Part shown: one piece after another, positions 1-5,415 of the stretch
Layout of the letters: each line of letters opens with the position of its first letter
How positions within the stretch are numbered: the stretch's first letter is position 1
Assembly (NCBI GenBank): GCA_013139935.1
Contig: WSZX01000366.1
Coordinates: 1-6,533 of the forward strand
Direction of reading: 5' to 3'
Origin: Ardenticatenales bacterium
GTDB taxonomy: Bacteria; Chloroflexota; Anaerolineae; Promineifilales; UBA4811
Length of the DNA: 6,533 bases
Notes under the pieces: generated by a model
What the model saw: only the letters and a program-made list of their open reading frames with translations
Databases searched by the model: none
Told to the model about the DNA's origin: nothing
Position numbers and translations under genes: made by a program

Positions 1-2
1 AG

Positions 3-530
3 ATCAAACCTGGTCAACGGCTGGGGCTATACGGCTTTGGCGCTTCCGCCCACGTCACGATTCAGGTAGCCCGGCATTGGGGATGCGAGGTTCACGTTTA
101 TACCCGCTCGCAGGAGCACCGGCAGCACGCCCACGAGTTGGGCGCGGTCTGGACAGGTGGCGCCGAGGATACACCACCGGCGCTCATGCACGGTAGTATT
201 ACCTTTGCCCCGGCCGGCTGGATCGTGCCGGCCGCCCTGCGCCACCTGCGCAAAGGAGGGGTGCTTGCCATCAACGCTATCCACATGACGCCGATTCCCG
301 AGATCAAGTATGACCTCATCTACGGTGAACGGACCATGCGCAGCGTGGCCAACTCCACCCGCCAGGATGCGGTGGAGTTGCTCCAACTGGCGGCCGACAT
401 CCCCATCCACACCGACACAGAGCTCTACCCACTGGAAGAGGCAAACAGCGTGCTGCAGCGGCTCAAGCGCAGCGAGATTCGCGGCGCGGCCGTATTGAGG
501 GTACGATGCGGAGAAACGTACGAATGCTAA
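3..530 (+). CDS. Zinc-family alcohol dehydrogenase-like oxidoreductase, C-terminal part
   Basis: This is the C-terminal 175 residues of a medium-chain dehydrogenase/reductase; the start and the N-terminal zinc-binding catalytic domain lie to the left of the window. The visible part is the nucleotide-binding Rossmann domain. It opens with LGLYGFGASAH (visible residues 7-17), the glycine-rich dinucleotide loop, followed by a beta strand ending VHVYTRSQEH. The Arg-Ser after that strand, with no acidic residue, hints at NADP(H) rather than NAD(H), which is an inference. The stretch around APAGWIVPAALRHLRKGGVLAINAIHMTPIP and the late YPLEEANSVLQRLKRSEIRGAAVL match the uncharacterised AdhA-like subfamily (the TIGR02822 type, which includes mycobacterial AdhA). 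The physiological substrate is not known. The tail after AAVLRV is about eight residues longer than I would expect. The gene converges on the histidine kinase, with 103 bases between stop codons and no convincing terminator. Confidence 0.85.
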   Translation: MKPGQRLGLYGFGASAHVTIQVARHWGCEVHVYTRSQEHRQHAHELGAVWTGGAEDTPPALMHGSITFAPAGWIVPAALRHLRKGGVLAINAIHMTPIPEIKYDLIYGERTMRSVANSTRQDAVELLQLAADIPIHTDTELYPLEEANSVLQRLKRSEIRGAAVLRVRCGETYEC

Positions 531-633
531 TGCCCTGGTCGATCCCGGCTCCGCAAAGCCTTCCTACAGTATTGGAGAAAAGCAGGCGGCCGCGCGCAGC
601 CGGGACGAGATCATGGCAGCCCCGCCTAAATGT

Positions 634-2091
634 TCACCGGCGGCGATGCACCAGAGTTGGAGCCGAGTCGGCTCGCGGCAGATGGACGCTGAATTTGGTA
701 CCCACCCCGACGACGCTTTCAGCCGTGATCCGGCCGCCGTGCGCCTCGGCCAACTCTTTGCAGATCGCCAGTCCCAACCCCGCCCCTTTGGTCCGGGAAC
801 GGGCGCGAGACTTTTCCACCTGGTAAAAGCGCTCAAAGACTCGGGGGAGCTGGTCCTCCGGAATCCCGGGACCGGTGTCGGCGATGGTGATCACCACCTC
901 CCGATCGTCGCTTCCACCCGTCACCGCCACCCGGCCGCCGGCCCGCGTATGCTTGAGCGCATTCTCCATCAAGTTGGAAAAGAGCTGCACCAGTTGGTCG
1001 CCATCGCCGGTGATCTGGGGCAGACCAGCCGGAGAAAGGTTCAAATCCAGGACGATTCCCGCTTGCCGGGCGCGGGGCGCCATTCGCGCGATGCAGTTCT
1101 CCAACAGCAATACCGGATCTATCGGCCTGCGCTCCATCGGCAATTGACCGGCGTCCATCCGCGCCAACAAGAGCAGGTCATCCACCATACGGCGCATCCG
1201 GCCGGCCTCGTCGTGGATGATGCCAGCCACTCGCACGGTCTCACCTGGATCGGCGGCTGTGCCGTCAAGAATCGCCTGGCTGAACCCCTGGATGGACGTG
1301 AGAGGCGTCTTGAGATCGTGCGAGACATTGGTCACAAAGTCCCGCTGGGCCTGCTGGCTGGCTTTGACCTGCTGAGCCATCTGGTTGAACGTGTCGGCAA
1401 GTTCGCGTACTTTGGTCGGTCCGGTCAGGGGAAGTCGCTGGTCATAGCAACCGTCCGCAATCGCCCTCGCCGCCGCTGCTGCCTGCTCGATCGGCCGGGC
1501 CACTGAACGACTGACCAGCCAGGCAAGCAAGACCGAGAGAATCAGAGCGAGCAGGCCCGCTTGAACAAGGGGTGCCAGCAGGTTCGCCCCAAGAAGCTGA
1601 AACACAGGGAGCCGGGGAGCCTGCTGCGCAACGACAAACCATCGGGCCGTCGATAGCCTGGGAGAGGTCAACGCCCGGCCGACGAACAGCCAATCCTGCC
1701 GGGTGCCGGCCGGACGAACGGTGCCGCGGACCATGTCCGATGTCTGCCGGTTCAGATCAGCCTCCTCCAGCAGATCGTGCCCGACCAGCGAACTCCCGGT
1801 ATCGGCAACCACCCGACCATCCGCGTCCACGAGCATGATCCGCGCCCTCAGGGTGTCGTCCAACTGCTGCAGCCCTTGCGCCAGACGCTGGGGCGGCTGG
1901 GCCTGCAGCCATTCGGTCATCTGCGGCCGGGACGACAGCCAGCGGGTCTTGTTCTCGAGATCCCGATATATCTGCTGTTCCGGCAGGGGCTGTCGGGCCA
2001 GTAAGAGCCACATTGCCACAGCTATCACCGCCAGGCACACAAGGATGACCAGCGTGTACGAGACGAGCAGTCGACTATGAAGGCTCTTCAT
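634..2091 (-). CDS. Membrane sensor histidine kinase with HAMP domain
   Basis: A 485-residue sensor kinase of a two-component system. It has TM1 at about 9-31, an extracytoplasmic sensor region at about 32-165, TM2 at about 169-194 and a HAMP linker at about 195-246. The HisKA domain carries FVTNVSHDLKTPLTSI with phospho-accepting His258, and the ATPase domain has an N box (LFSNLMENALKHT, 370-382), G1 (DTGPGI, 405-410), F box (FERFYQ, 419-424) and G2 (GAGLGL, 436-441). All key residues are present, so it should be active. The sensor region includes RIMLVDADGRVVADT, reminiscent of the PAS-like folds of PhoQ/CitA-type sensors, but the ligand is unknown. I chose the ATG at 2091 because it starts directly with a typical MKSLHSRLLVSY membrane leader. 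A GTG at 2148 would add 19 unremarkable residues. Neither start has a clear Shine-Dalgarno sequence. The partner is most likely the response regulator upstream on the same strand. Confidence 0.93.
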   Translation of the reverse strand: MKSLHSRLLVSYTLVILVCLAVIAVAMWLLLARQPLPEQQIYRDLENKTRWLSSRPQMTEWLQAQPPQRLAQGLQQLDDTLRARIMLVDADGRVVADTGSSLVGHDLLEEADLNRQTSDMVRGTVRPAGTRQDWLFVGRALTSPRLSTARWFVVAQQAPRLPVFQLLGANLLAPLVQAGLLALILSVLLAWLVSRSVARPIEQAAAAARAIADGCYDQRLPLTGPTKVRELADTFNQMAQQVKASQQAQRDFVTNVSHDLKTPLTSIQGFSQAILDGTAADPGETVRVAGIIHDEAGRMRRMVDDLLLLARMDAGQLPMERRPIDPVLLLENCIARMAPRARQAGIVLDLNLSPAGLPQITGDGDQLVQLFSNLMENALKHTRAGGRVAVTGGSDDREVVITIADTGPGIPEDQLPRVFERFYQVEKSRARSRTKGAGLGLAICKELAEAHGGRITAESVVGVGTKFSVHLPRADSAPTLVHRRR

Positions 2092-2098
2092 GATCCAA

Positions 2099-2142
2099 GG
2101 TGTCAACCGGTACGAATTCCACAAGTCTGCTGGTTTGACACC
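2099..2142. repeat. Inverted repeat just upstream of the kinase start
   Basis: GGTGTCAA at 2099-2106 and TTGACACC at 2135-2142 are perfect 8-base arms separated by 28 bases. The inner arm lies 7 bases upstream of the kinase ATG at 2091. The arms could be paired operator half-sites or the base of an RNA stem over the kinase start. Each arm also contains TTGACA-like sequence, but I see no -10 element at the right distance in either direction. Confidence 0.4.
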
Positions 2143-2178
2143 AGCCACCTACGCACAGAAACGCATGAAGCCGTCCTG

Positions 2179-2211
2179 CGCCCGCGCTGTATTCTCCGAG
2201 CAGCGCGGGCG
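2179..2211. repeat. Strong 11-bp inverted repeat (hairpin)
   Basis: CGCCCGCGCTG at 2179-2189 is perfectly complementary to CAGCGCGGGCG at 2201-2211 across an 11-base loop. It is the most stable local hairpin in the regulator-kinase spacer. No T-run follows it on either strand, so a standard intrinsic terminator is unlikely. In a minus-strand transcript it would lie about 90 bases upstream of the kinase ATG. Confidence 0.55.
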
Positions 2212-2309
2212 GTGTTGCCCATCTCTCAAGGGCACATGGGACACCAGGGCACAGGTCACCCACAGCGCCCTTGCCGTCAACCCTGCCCGACGTGCTTGGC
2301 TCATCTCGT

Positions 2310-2324
2310 CCACCAGACTGGTGG
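2310..2324. repeat. 15-base palindrome, operator-like
   Basis: CCACCAG-A-CTGGTGG is a perfect 7-base inverted repeat around one central base. The short spacing resembles a dimeric regulator site more than an RNA hairpin, since a one-base loop cannot form. No regulator can be assigned and no promoter is evident next to it. Confidence 0.35.
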
Positions 2325-2560
2325 CCGCGTGTGCAGGCAGGCGACGGACTTGAGGCTGGAACCGATCACTTGCCGGAGGCCACGTGGCGCCAATCCTCTC
2401 ACGAGATTGATTCGATCCAATAGAGCTCCTGCCCGTCGAGTGAACCCTCCGGTAGCCGGTTGTCCCCGAAACCATCGGATCCAAAGTGATGGGTGATTCC
2501 CACTCGCTGTGGGGCGCGACGACACGCTTTCACTTTCCTGGCTCCCCTGCACCGACACGA

Positions 2561-3235
2561 TCAAGCCACCAGCTTGTAGCCCACTCCCCACACCGTCTCG
2601 ATCTCCACCCCGCTGCCGGCTATTTTGTTCCGCAGGTTGGCTATATGCATGTCCACTGTGCGGGTCTGACCGGCGAAATCATAGCCCCACACCAGGCTGA
2701 GCAGTTGATCCCGGCTAAGGACGATGTTCTTGTTCTCCGCCAAAGTCAACAACAGATCAAACTCCTTGGAGCGGGTCTTGATCGGCGTGTCCTTAACCCA
2801 TACCTGGCGGCCAGCCGGATCAATGACGAGCTCCTCCAGCCGGATGGCGGCGGCTGCCCGCGGCCTGGGGTTGACGCGTCGCAGGATTGCCTTGATCCGC
2901 GCAATCAGTTCGCGCGGGTTGAATGGCTTGGTCAGGTAATCATCCGCGCCCAACTCTAGGCCCACGATCTTGTCCACGTCTTCGTCGCGCGCCGTGAGCA
3001 TGATGATCGGGATATCCGTCTTGGCTCGAATGCGCCGGCAGACGTCCCAGCCATCCACCTCCGGCAACATCAAATCTAGCACCATCAGCGCTGGCGGCCG
3101 GTGGTTCACCATCGCCAGCGCCTGAGCGCCATCTCGCGCCACCTCTACCCGGAAACCCTCCTTTTCCAGGTACATGCGAGCCAACTCGACGATGTTGGCT
3201 TCGTCGTCCACAACCAGAATGGTCTCGCCGCTCAC
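2561..3235 (-). CDS. OmpR/PhoB-family response regulator
   Basis: A 224-residue transcription factor of normal length for the family. The N-terminal receiver domain (about 5-117) has the acidic pair Asp10/Asp11, phospho-acceptor Asp54 in VLDLMLPEVDGWD, the switch Thr81 in MLTARDED, and Tyr100/Lys103 in DDYLTKPFNPREL. The C-terminal winged-helix domain (about 128-224) shows the usual SKEFDLLLTLAENKNIVLSR stretch, LLSLVWGYDF, RTVDMHIANLRNKI with the recognition helix, and the closing hairpin VWGVGYKL. Phosphorylation by the kinase downstream should promote dimerisation and binding to tandem DNA half-sites; target genes are unknown. The start is a GTG at 3235, the only plausible one before the in-frame stop near 3323, with a GGGGA about six bases upstream as a modest ribosome binding site. 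It probably has its own promoter in the 143-base gap after ridA, though read-through from ridA is possible. Confidence 0.95.
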   Translation of the reverse strand: MSGETILVVDDEANIVELARMYLEKEGFRVEVARDGAQALAMVNHRPPALMVLDLMLPEVDGWDVCRRIRAKTDIPIIMLTARDEDVDKIVGLELGADDYLTKPFNPRELIARIKAILRRVNPRPRAAAAIRLEELVIDPAGRQVWVKDTPIKTRSKEFDLLLTLAENKNIVLSRDQLLSLVWGYDFAGQTRTVDMHIANLRNKIAGSGVEIETVWGVGYKLVA

Positions 3236-3313
3236 GGCCGTCCCCAGGCTGCCATTCCACCCTTGACCGAGATTGTGATTTCGGTGACAGGAGATCGAGG
3301 GTTTCCCAACTCT

Positions 3314-3334
3314 CGTCGTTCGTCACCCGTCACT
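3314..3334. repeat. Three tandem heptamers CGTCNNN upstream of the response regulator
   Basis: CGTCGTT, CGTCACC and CGTCACT follow one another without spacing at 3314-3320, 3321-3327 and 3328-3334, so CGTC recurs exactly every seven bases. OmpR/PhoB-type regulators bind direct repeats of about seven bases, though usually spaced to an 11-base period, so this could be an autoregulatory site. It lies about 80 bases upstream of the GTG start and just downstream of the candidate -10. Confidence 0.3.
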
Positions 3335-3346
3335 CTAGCCCACACC

Positions 3347-3375
3347 TTATTACCAGCTTGCGTCTCTTTGGCCAA
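3347..3375 (-). promoter_or_regulatory. Candidate promoter for the response regulator
   Basis: Read on the minus strand, TTGGCC (3375-3370, four of six bases of the -35 consensus) is followed after 17 bases by TAATAA (3352-3347, three of six of the -10 consensus). Spacing is ideal but the -10 is weak. The -35 hexamer falls inside the 14-base palindrome at 3365-3378, so a protein bound there would compete with RNA polymerase. Confidence 0.3.
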
Positions 3376-3378
3376 AGA
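3365..3378. repeat. Perfect 14-base palindrome abutting the ridA stop codon
   Basis: TCTTTGGCCAAAGA reads the same on both strands. It begins at the base directly after the ridA TGA (3381-3379) and covers the candidate -35 of the response regulator. With no spacer it makes a poor RNA hairpin (five weak pairs around GGCC) and no T-run follows, so a DNA-binding site is more likely than a terminator. Confidence 0.45.
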
Positions 3379-3768
3379 TCAACCAATCAGCGCAATCGCT
3401 TCGATCTCTACGCCGACCCCCAGGGGCAAGGCCGCCGCCTGAATAGCTGAACGAGCGGGCGGCTCTTTGACAAAGAACTCGGCATATACCTCATTCATCG
3501 CCTTGAAATCACCCATGTCCTGGAGAAAGACAGTCACCTTGACCACCTTGTCCAGAGAGGTGCCAGCTGCCTGCAGCACCGCTTTGACATTGGACAGTAC
3601 CTGCCGTGTCTGCTCCTGAATGTCGCCCTCTAGCAGCCTTCCCGTAGCCGGGTCCATCGGGATCTGGCCGGCCGTAAAGACGAACTCTCCAGCAATGATG
3701 GCCTGCGAGTACGGGCCAACGGCAGACGGAGCCTGATCGGTTGATATGACGGTTCGTTCCCAGCCCAT
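3379..3768 (-). CDS. ridA: RidA family enamine/imine deaminase
   Basis: A 129-residue protein of the RidA (YjgF/YER057c/UK114) family, a cytosolic trimer that hydrolyses reactive enamine/imine intermediates released by PLP enzymes such as threonine dehydratase, sparing other PLP enzymes from damage. Typical landmarks are APSAVGPYSQAI near the N terminus with Tyr20, the FTAGQIPMDPATG strand-turn, VKVTVFLQDMGDFKAMNEVY, and the family signature PARSAIQAAALPLGVGVEIEAI. Substrate carboxylate-binding Arg106 and Glu121 (the E. coli Arg105/Glu120 equivalents) are present, so it should be a true deaminase. The position equivalent to E. coli Cys107 is Ala108. The ATG at 3768 is fixed by a strong AAAGGAG six bases upstream. 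It follows lipM by 50 bases on the same strand and is likely cotranscribed with it, with a hairpin in between. Its closeness to the two-component genes implies no known functional link. Confidence 0.95.
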   Translation of the reverse strand: MGWERTVISTDQAPSAVGPYSQAIIAGEFVFTAGQIPMDPATGRLLEGDIQEQTRQVLSNVKAVLQAAGTSLDKVVKVTVFLQDMGDFKAMNEVYAEFFVKEPPARSAIQAAALPLGVGVEIEAIALIG

Positions 3769-3774
3769 GGTGCT

Positions 3775-3781
3775 CTCCTTT
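3775..3781 (-). promoter_or_regulatory. Strong ribosome binding site of ridA
   Basis: AAAGGAG on the minus strand lies six bases before the ridA ATG. It is the best Shine-Dalgarno match among the minus-strand genes in this window and fixes the ridA start. Confidence 0.8.
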
Positions 3782-3785
3782 CAAA

Positions 3786-3802
3786 GGGTGGCATGGCCAC
3801 CC
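3786..3802 (-). promoter_or_regulatory. Compact hairpin between lipM and ridA
   Basis: On the minus strand GGGTGGC-CAT-GCCACCC forms a perfect 7-bp GC-rich stem with a three-base loop. TTTG follows, and then directly the ridA ribosome binding site. The stem resembles an intrinsic terminator, but the T-run is only three bases, so it may be a weak terminator or attenuator, a processing or 3'-end stabilising structure for the lipM message, or a structure tuning ridA translation. Confidence 0.45.
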
Positions 3803-3818
3803 ACGAATACAGAGGGCC

Positions 3819-4637
3819 CTACGTCTTGAGGGTCCACTCGTCGTTGGCGTATTTTTCGGCTCGAATGCGCCTGACTGCTGTCCATTCCTCGGAGGTGAGT
3901 TCTCCAGGCACCAGCTTGAGATTCAGTGCCTGGGCGAAACCGGCCGCCATCGCTTCAGCCACCTGCGCATATTCCACCCGGCGACCCAGGGCAGTCTCCA
4001 GGGTCAAGGCACGATGGTTGAGGTGCGAGCGCGCCGCCAACCGCTCGGCAGAGTCATCAAATGCCAATCCATCGAGAATTCGGCCGATATCCCCTTTCAG
4101 GGGCAAGGTGCCGTGCTGCAGCACACCGCCCAGCCGGCGGGATTGAGCGCTGCCCACCAGTTTGCGCCCATCGACAGTCACTTCATAGCGGGCGGGCTCG
4201 GCGAAGCAGGCCGGGCCTGGCCCTCCTTCCTGCTGCGCACCATCCGATTCGGCTCTGGCGGACCTCAGGCCCAGCAGTTCGAGGCCCGCCAACAATCCTG
4301 CGACCAGTCTACCGTAGCTCTCCACAATCCCGCCAGCCACACGCGCCTCACTCTGGGAAGCACACACACTGTAGGTTAACTCGTCAACATGCAGAATCGC
4401 CTGCCCACCGGTCGGTCGGCGAACGATCTCCCAGCCCCGTTCGGAGCAGCCTTTTCGATCCACATCGCGGGCTGATTGGCTGAACCCCAGCGAGAGACAG
4501 GGTGGATCCCAGGCATACACGCGAAGTGTCGGTGTGACCGCTTCGAGAATCGCCTCGTCTATGGCCATATTGGTCGCGCCGTCGCGCGCACCAGTATCCA
4601 AGAGCCGCCATTCATCCAACGGATAATCGTGATTCAT
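3819..4637 (-). CDS. lipM: Octanoyltransferase of the LipM / lipoate-protein ligase A fold
   Basis: A 272-residue protein of the BPL/LplA/LipB fold. The N terminus has WRLLDTGARDGATNMAIDEAIL. Next come the cofactor-pocket motif RRPTGGQAILHVDELTYSV (73-91), then CFAEPARYEVTVDGRKLVGSAQ (from 144) and VLQHGTLPL with His175, and the usual closing EKYANDEWT. Lys159 is the conserved pocket lysine. A cysteine at position 144, directly before FAEPARYE, matches the acyl-accepting cysteine of Bacillus LipM, which moves octanoate from octanoyl-ACP to the lipoyl domain of GcvH/E2 proteins; ATP-dependent LplA ligases do not need it. I therefore favour LipM; lipoate ligase is the alternative. The ATG at 4637 is the only possible start because TGA precedes it in frame two codons upstream. 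Oddly, its GAGGA abuts the ATG with no spacing. A good promoter lies 30-60 bases upstream. Confidence 0.88.
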   Translation of the reverse strand: MNHDYPLDEWRLLDTGARDGATNMAIDEAILEAVTPTLRVYAWDPPCLSLGFSQSARDVDRKGCSERGWEIVRRPTGGQAILHVDELTYSVCASQSEARVAGGIVESYGRLVAGLLAGLELLGLRSARAESDGAQQEGGPGPACFAEPARYEVTVDGRKLVGSAQSRRLGGVLQHGTLPLKGDIGRILDGLAFDDSAERLAARSHLNHRALTLETALGRRVEYAQVAEAMAAGFAQALNLKLVPGELTSEEWTAVRRIRAEKYANDEWTLKT

Positions 4638-4667
4638 TCCTCACCGGTACTTTGAACTGGTGACCGA

Positions 4668-4695
4668 ATTATAATCGGTAAGGAGCTAGAGACAA
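4668..4695 (-). promoter_or_regulatory. Promoter of lipM (and probably ridA)
   Basis: On the minus strand TTGTCT (4695-4690, four of six) is followed after 16 bases by a perfect TATAAT (4673-4668), predicting transcription from about 4661 and a leader of about 24 bases. The -10 is framed by ACCGA/TCGGT arms at 4663-4667 and 4675-4679, a possible small operator. Confidence 0.55.
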
Positions 4696-4702
4696 GCCCT
4701 GA

Positions 4703-4731
4703 TTGCCCGTTTGGTGGTTTACCGGTATCAT
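4703..4731 (+). promoter_or_regulatory. Promoter of the CPBP protease / rRNA methyltransferase pair
   Basis: TTGCCC (4703-4708, four of six) and TATCAT (4726-4731, five of six) are separated by 17 bases. Transcription would begin near 4738, giving a 5' leader of roughly 50 bases that contains a tandem GCATCCC repeat (4754-4767) and CCCGCGGG, then the GAGGAAG ribosome binding site at 4779-4785. Confidence 0.5.
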
Positions 4732-4790
4732 GACGGGGCTCTGGCGCTGCCGGGCATCCCGCATCCCGCGGGCGAGTTGAGGAAGACGTA

Positions 4791-5411
4791 ATGACCTTTG
4801 TTGGCATCAAGTTTGATCCCAAAGTGACCTTGGTCGTCATTCTGGGGACGATCTTACCTCTGCTGGATCTCTACGACCATACGCTCTTTACCGTCAAGGC
4901 CTACGACCGTTTCCTGCTCTACTTTGTCATCCCCGCGGGCATAATCGTGGTACTCTTTCGCGAGCCACTCGCGACGTATGGCTTTCGGTGGGGCAACTGG
5001 AAGGAGGGATTCGCCTGGACCGTCGCCGCGTGCACAGGCATGGCCGTGGTCCTGGCACTGATCGCGCGGCGGCCGGAGATGGTGGACTACTATGGAGCGC
5101 GCTCAGAGGATGGTTTGTGGGGAGCGGTGTGGCAGAGCAGCGTGGATCTCTTTGGCTGGGAGTTCCTCTGGCGAGGGCTCATGCTCTTTACGCTGGCGCG
5201 CGTGACCGGTCCGGGGGTCGCCATCTGGCTCCAGGCGGTCCCGTTCGCCTTTGCCCACCTGGGCAAACCTGAAATCGAGACGTTGAGCTGCATCTTTGGC
5301 GGCGCCGGCTTTGGCCTTATCGCCTGGCGAAGCCAATCGTTCTTCTATCCGTTTCTCATCCATGTCTTCATTGCCGGCTTTACCAGGTGGGTAGCCATGG
5401 CGGGAGGGTGA
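4791..5411 (+). CDS. CPBP (CAAX/Abi-type) intramembrane metalloprotease-like protein
   Basis: A 206-residue polytopic membrane protein with likely helices near 11-29, 41-56, 73-93, 118-136, 141-157, 165-179 and 184-200. The last four carry the CPBP signatures: GWEFLWRG (122-129) in place of the usual EExxxRG, FAFAH (152-156) for FxxxH followed by LGKPEIE, and His191 in PFLIHVFIAG for the third motif. Characterised relatives such as Rce1 cleave prenylated substrates inside the membrane; bacterial members have varied roles including bacteriocin self-immunity, and nothing here identifies a substrate. Two positions depart from the classical motifs: the first glutamate of the pair is Trp123 (only Glu124 remains), and the residue four after His191 is Ala195 instead of Asn/Asp. 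From memory WEFxxRG and HLGKPExE form a recurring subgroup, so this may be normal for it. GAGGAAG five bases before the ATG supports the start. The methyltransferase gene begins four bases after the stop. Confidence 0.85.
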   Translation: MTFVGIKFDPKVTLVVILGTILPLLDLYDHTLFTVKAYDRFLLYFVIPAGIIVVLFREPLATYGFRWGNWKEGFAWTVAACTGMAVVLALIARRPEMVDYYGARSEDGLWGAVWQSSVDLFGWEFLWRGLMLFTLARVTGPGVAIWLQAVPFAFAHLGKPEIETLSCIFGGAGFGLIAWRSQSFFYPFLIHVFIAGFTRWVAMAGG

Positions 5412-5415
5412 CGGC

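Larger units (their letters stand above)
2092..2560. other. Long spacer between response regulator and kinase, no gene recognised
   Basis: About 470 bases separate the regulator stop from the kinase start, where pairs of this type usually overlap or lie a few bases apart. Open frames exist on both strands (the longest run to about 110-140 codons), but their products are rich in Arg, Pro and Cys, resemble no family I know, and look like chance frames of GC-rich DNA. The spacer holds several inverted repeats: 2099-2106/2135-2142, 2179-2189/2201-2211, 2310-2316/2318-2324, CCGGAGG at 2373-2379 with CCTCCGG at 2446-2452, the palindrome GCCACGTGGC at 2379-2388, and CCGG-TAG-CCGG at 2449-2459. I found no tRNA, RNase P, SRP or tmRNA signature. 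It could be a long leader of the kinase, an unrecognised structured RNA, or remnant DNA. Confidence 0.6.

Noticed and set aside
578..601. Possible terminator after the kinase gene (minus strand: five-pair GC hairpin then TTTT)
   Set aside because: The stem is short with a wobble pair and the T-run starts seven bases after it, so it is not better than chance in this GC-rich spacer.
613..1506. Plus-strand open frame of 297 codons opposite the kinase gene
   Set aside because: It is the complement of the kinase HisKA/ATPase region, whose minus-strand reading has every expected motif; the plus-strand product is unrecognisable.
2106..2113. Octamer ACCGGTAC shared with the region upstream of lipM (4643-4650)
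   Set aside because: One shared 8-mer containing a 6-base palindrome is readily expected by chance, and the flanking sequences do not match.
2406..2422. tRNA T-arm-like sequence around TTCGATCC
   Set aside because: The stem is only four pairs with a wrong loop length, and no anticodon or D arm or acceptor stem can be placed around it.
2077..2496. Open frames of about 110-140 codons on both strands in the regulator-kinase spacer
   Set aside because: Products are Arg/Pro/Cys-rich without any family resemblance or membrane or signal pattern, none has a good ribosome binding site, and frames overlap on both strands as expected in GC-rich non-coding DNA.
4670..4675. TATAAT on the plus strand in the divergent region
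   Set aside because: The nearest -35-like TTGAAC is only 12 bases away; the TTGCCC/TATCAT pair further downstream has correct spacing and better explains the plus-strand genes.
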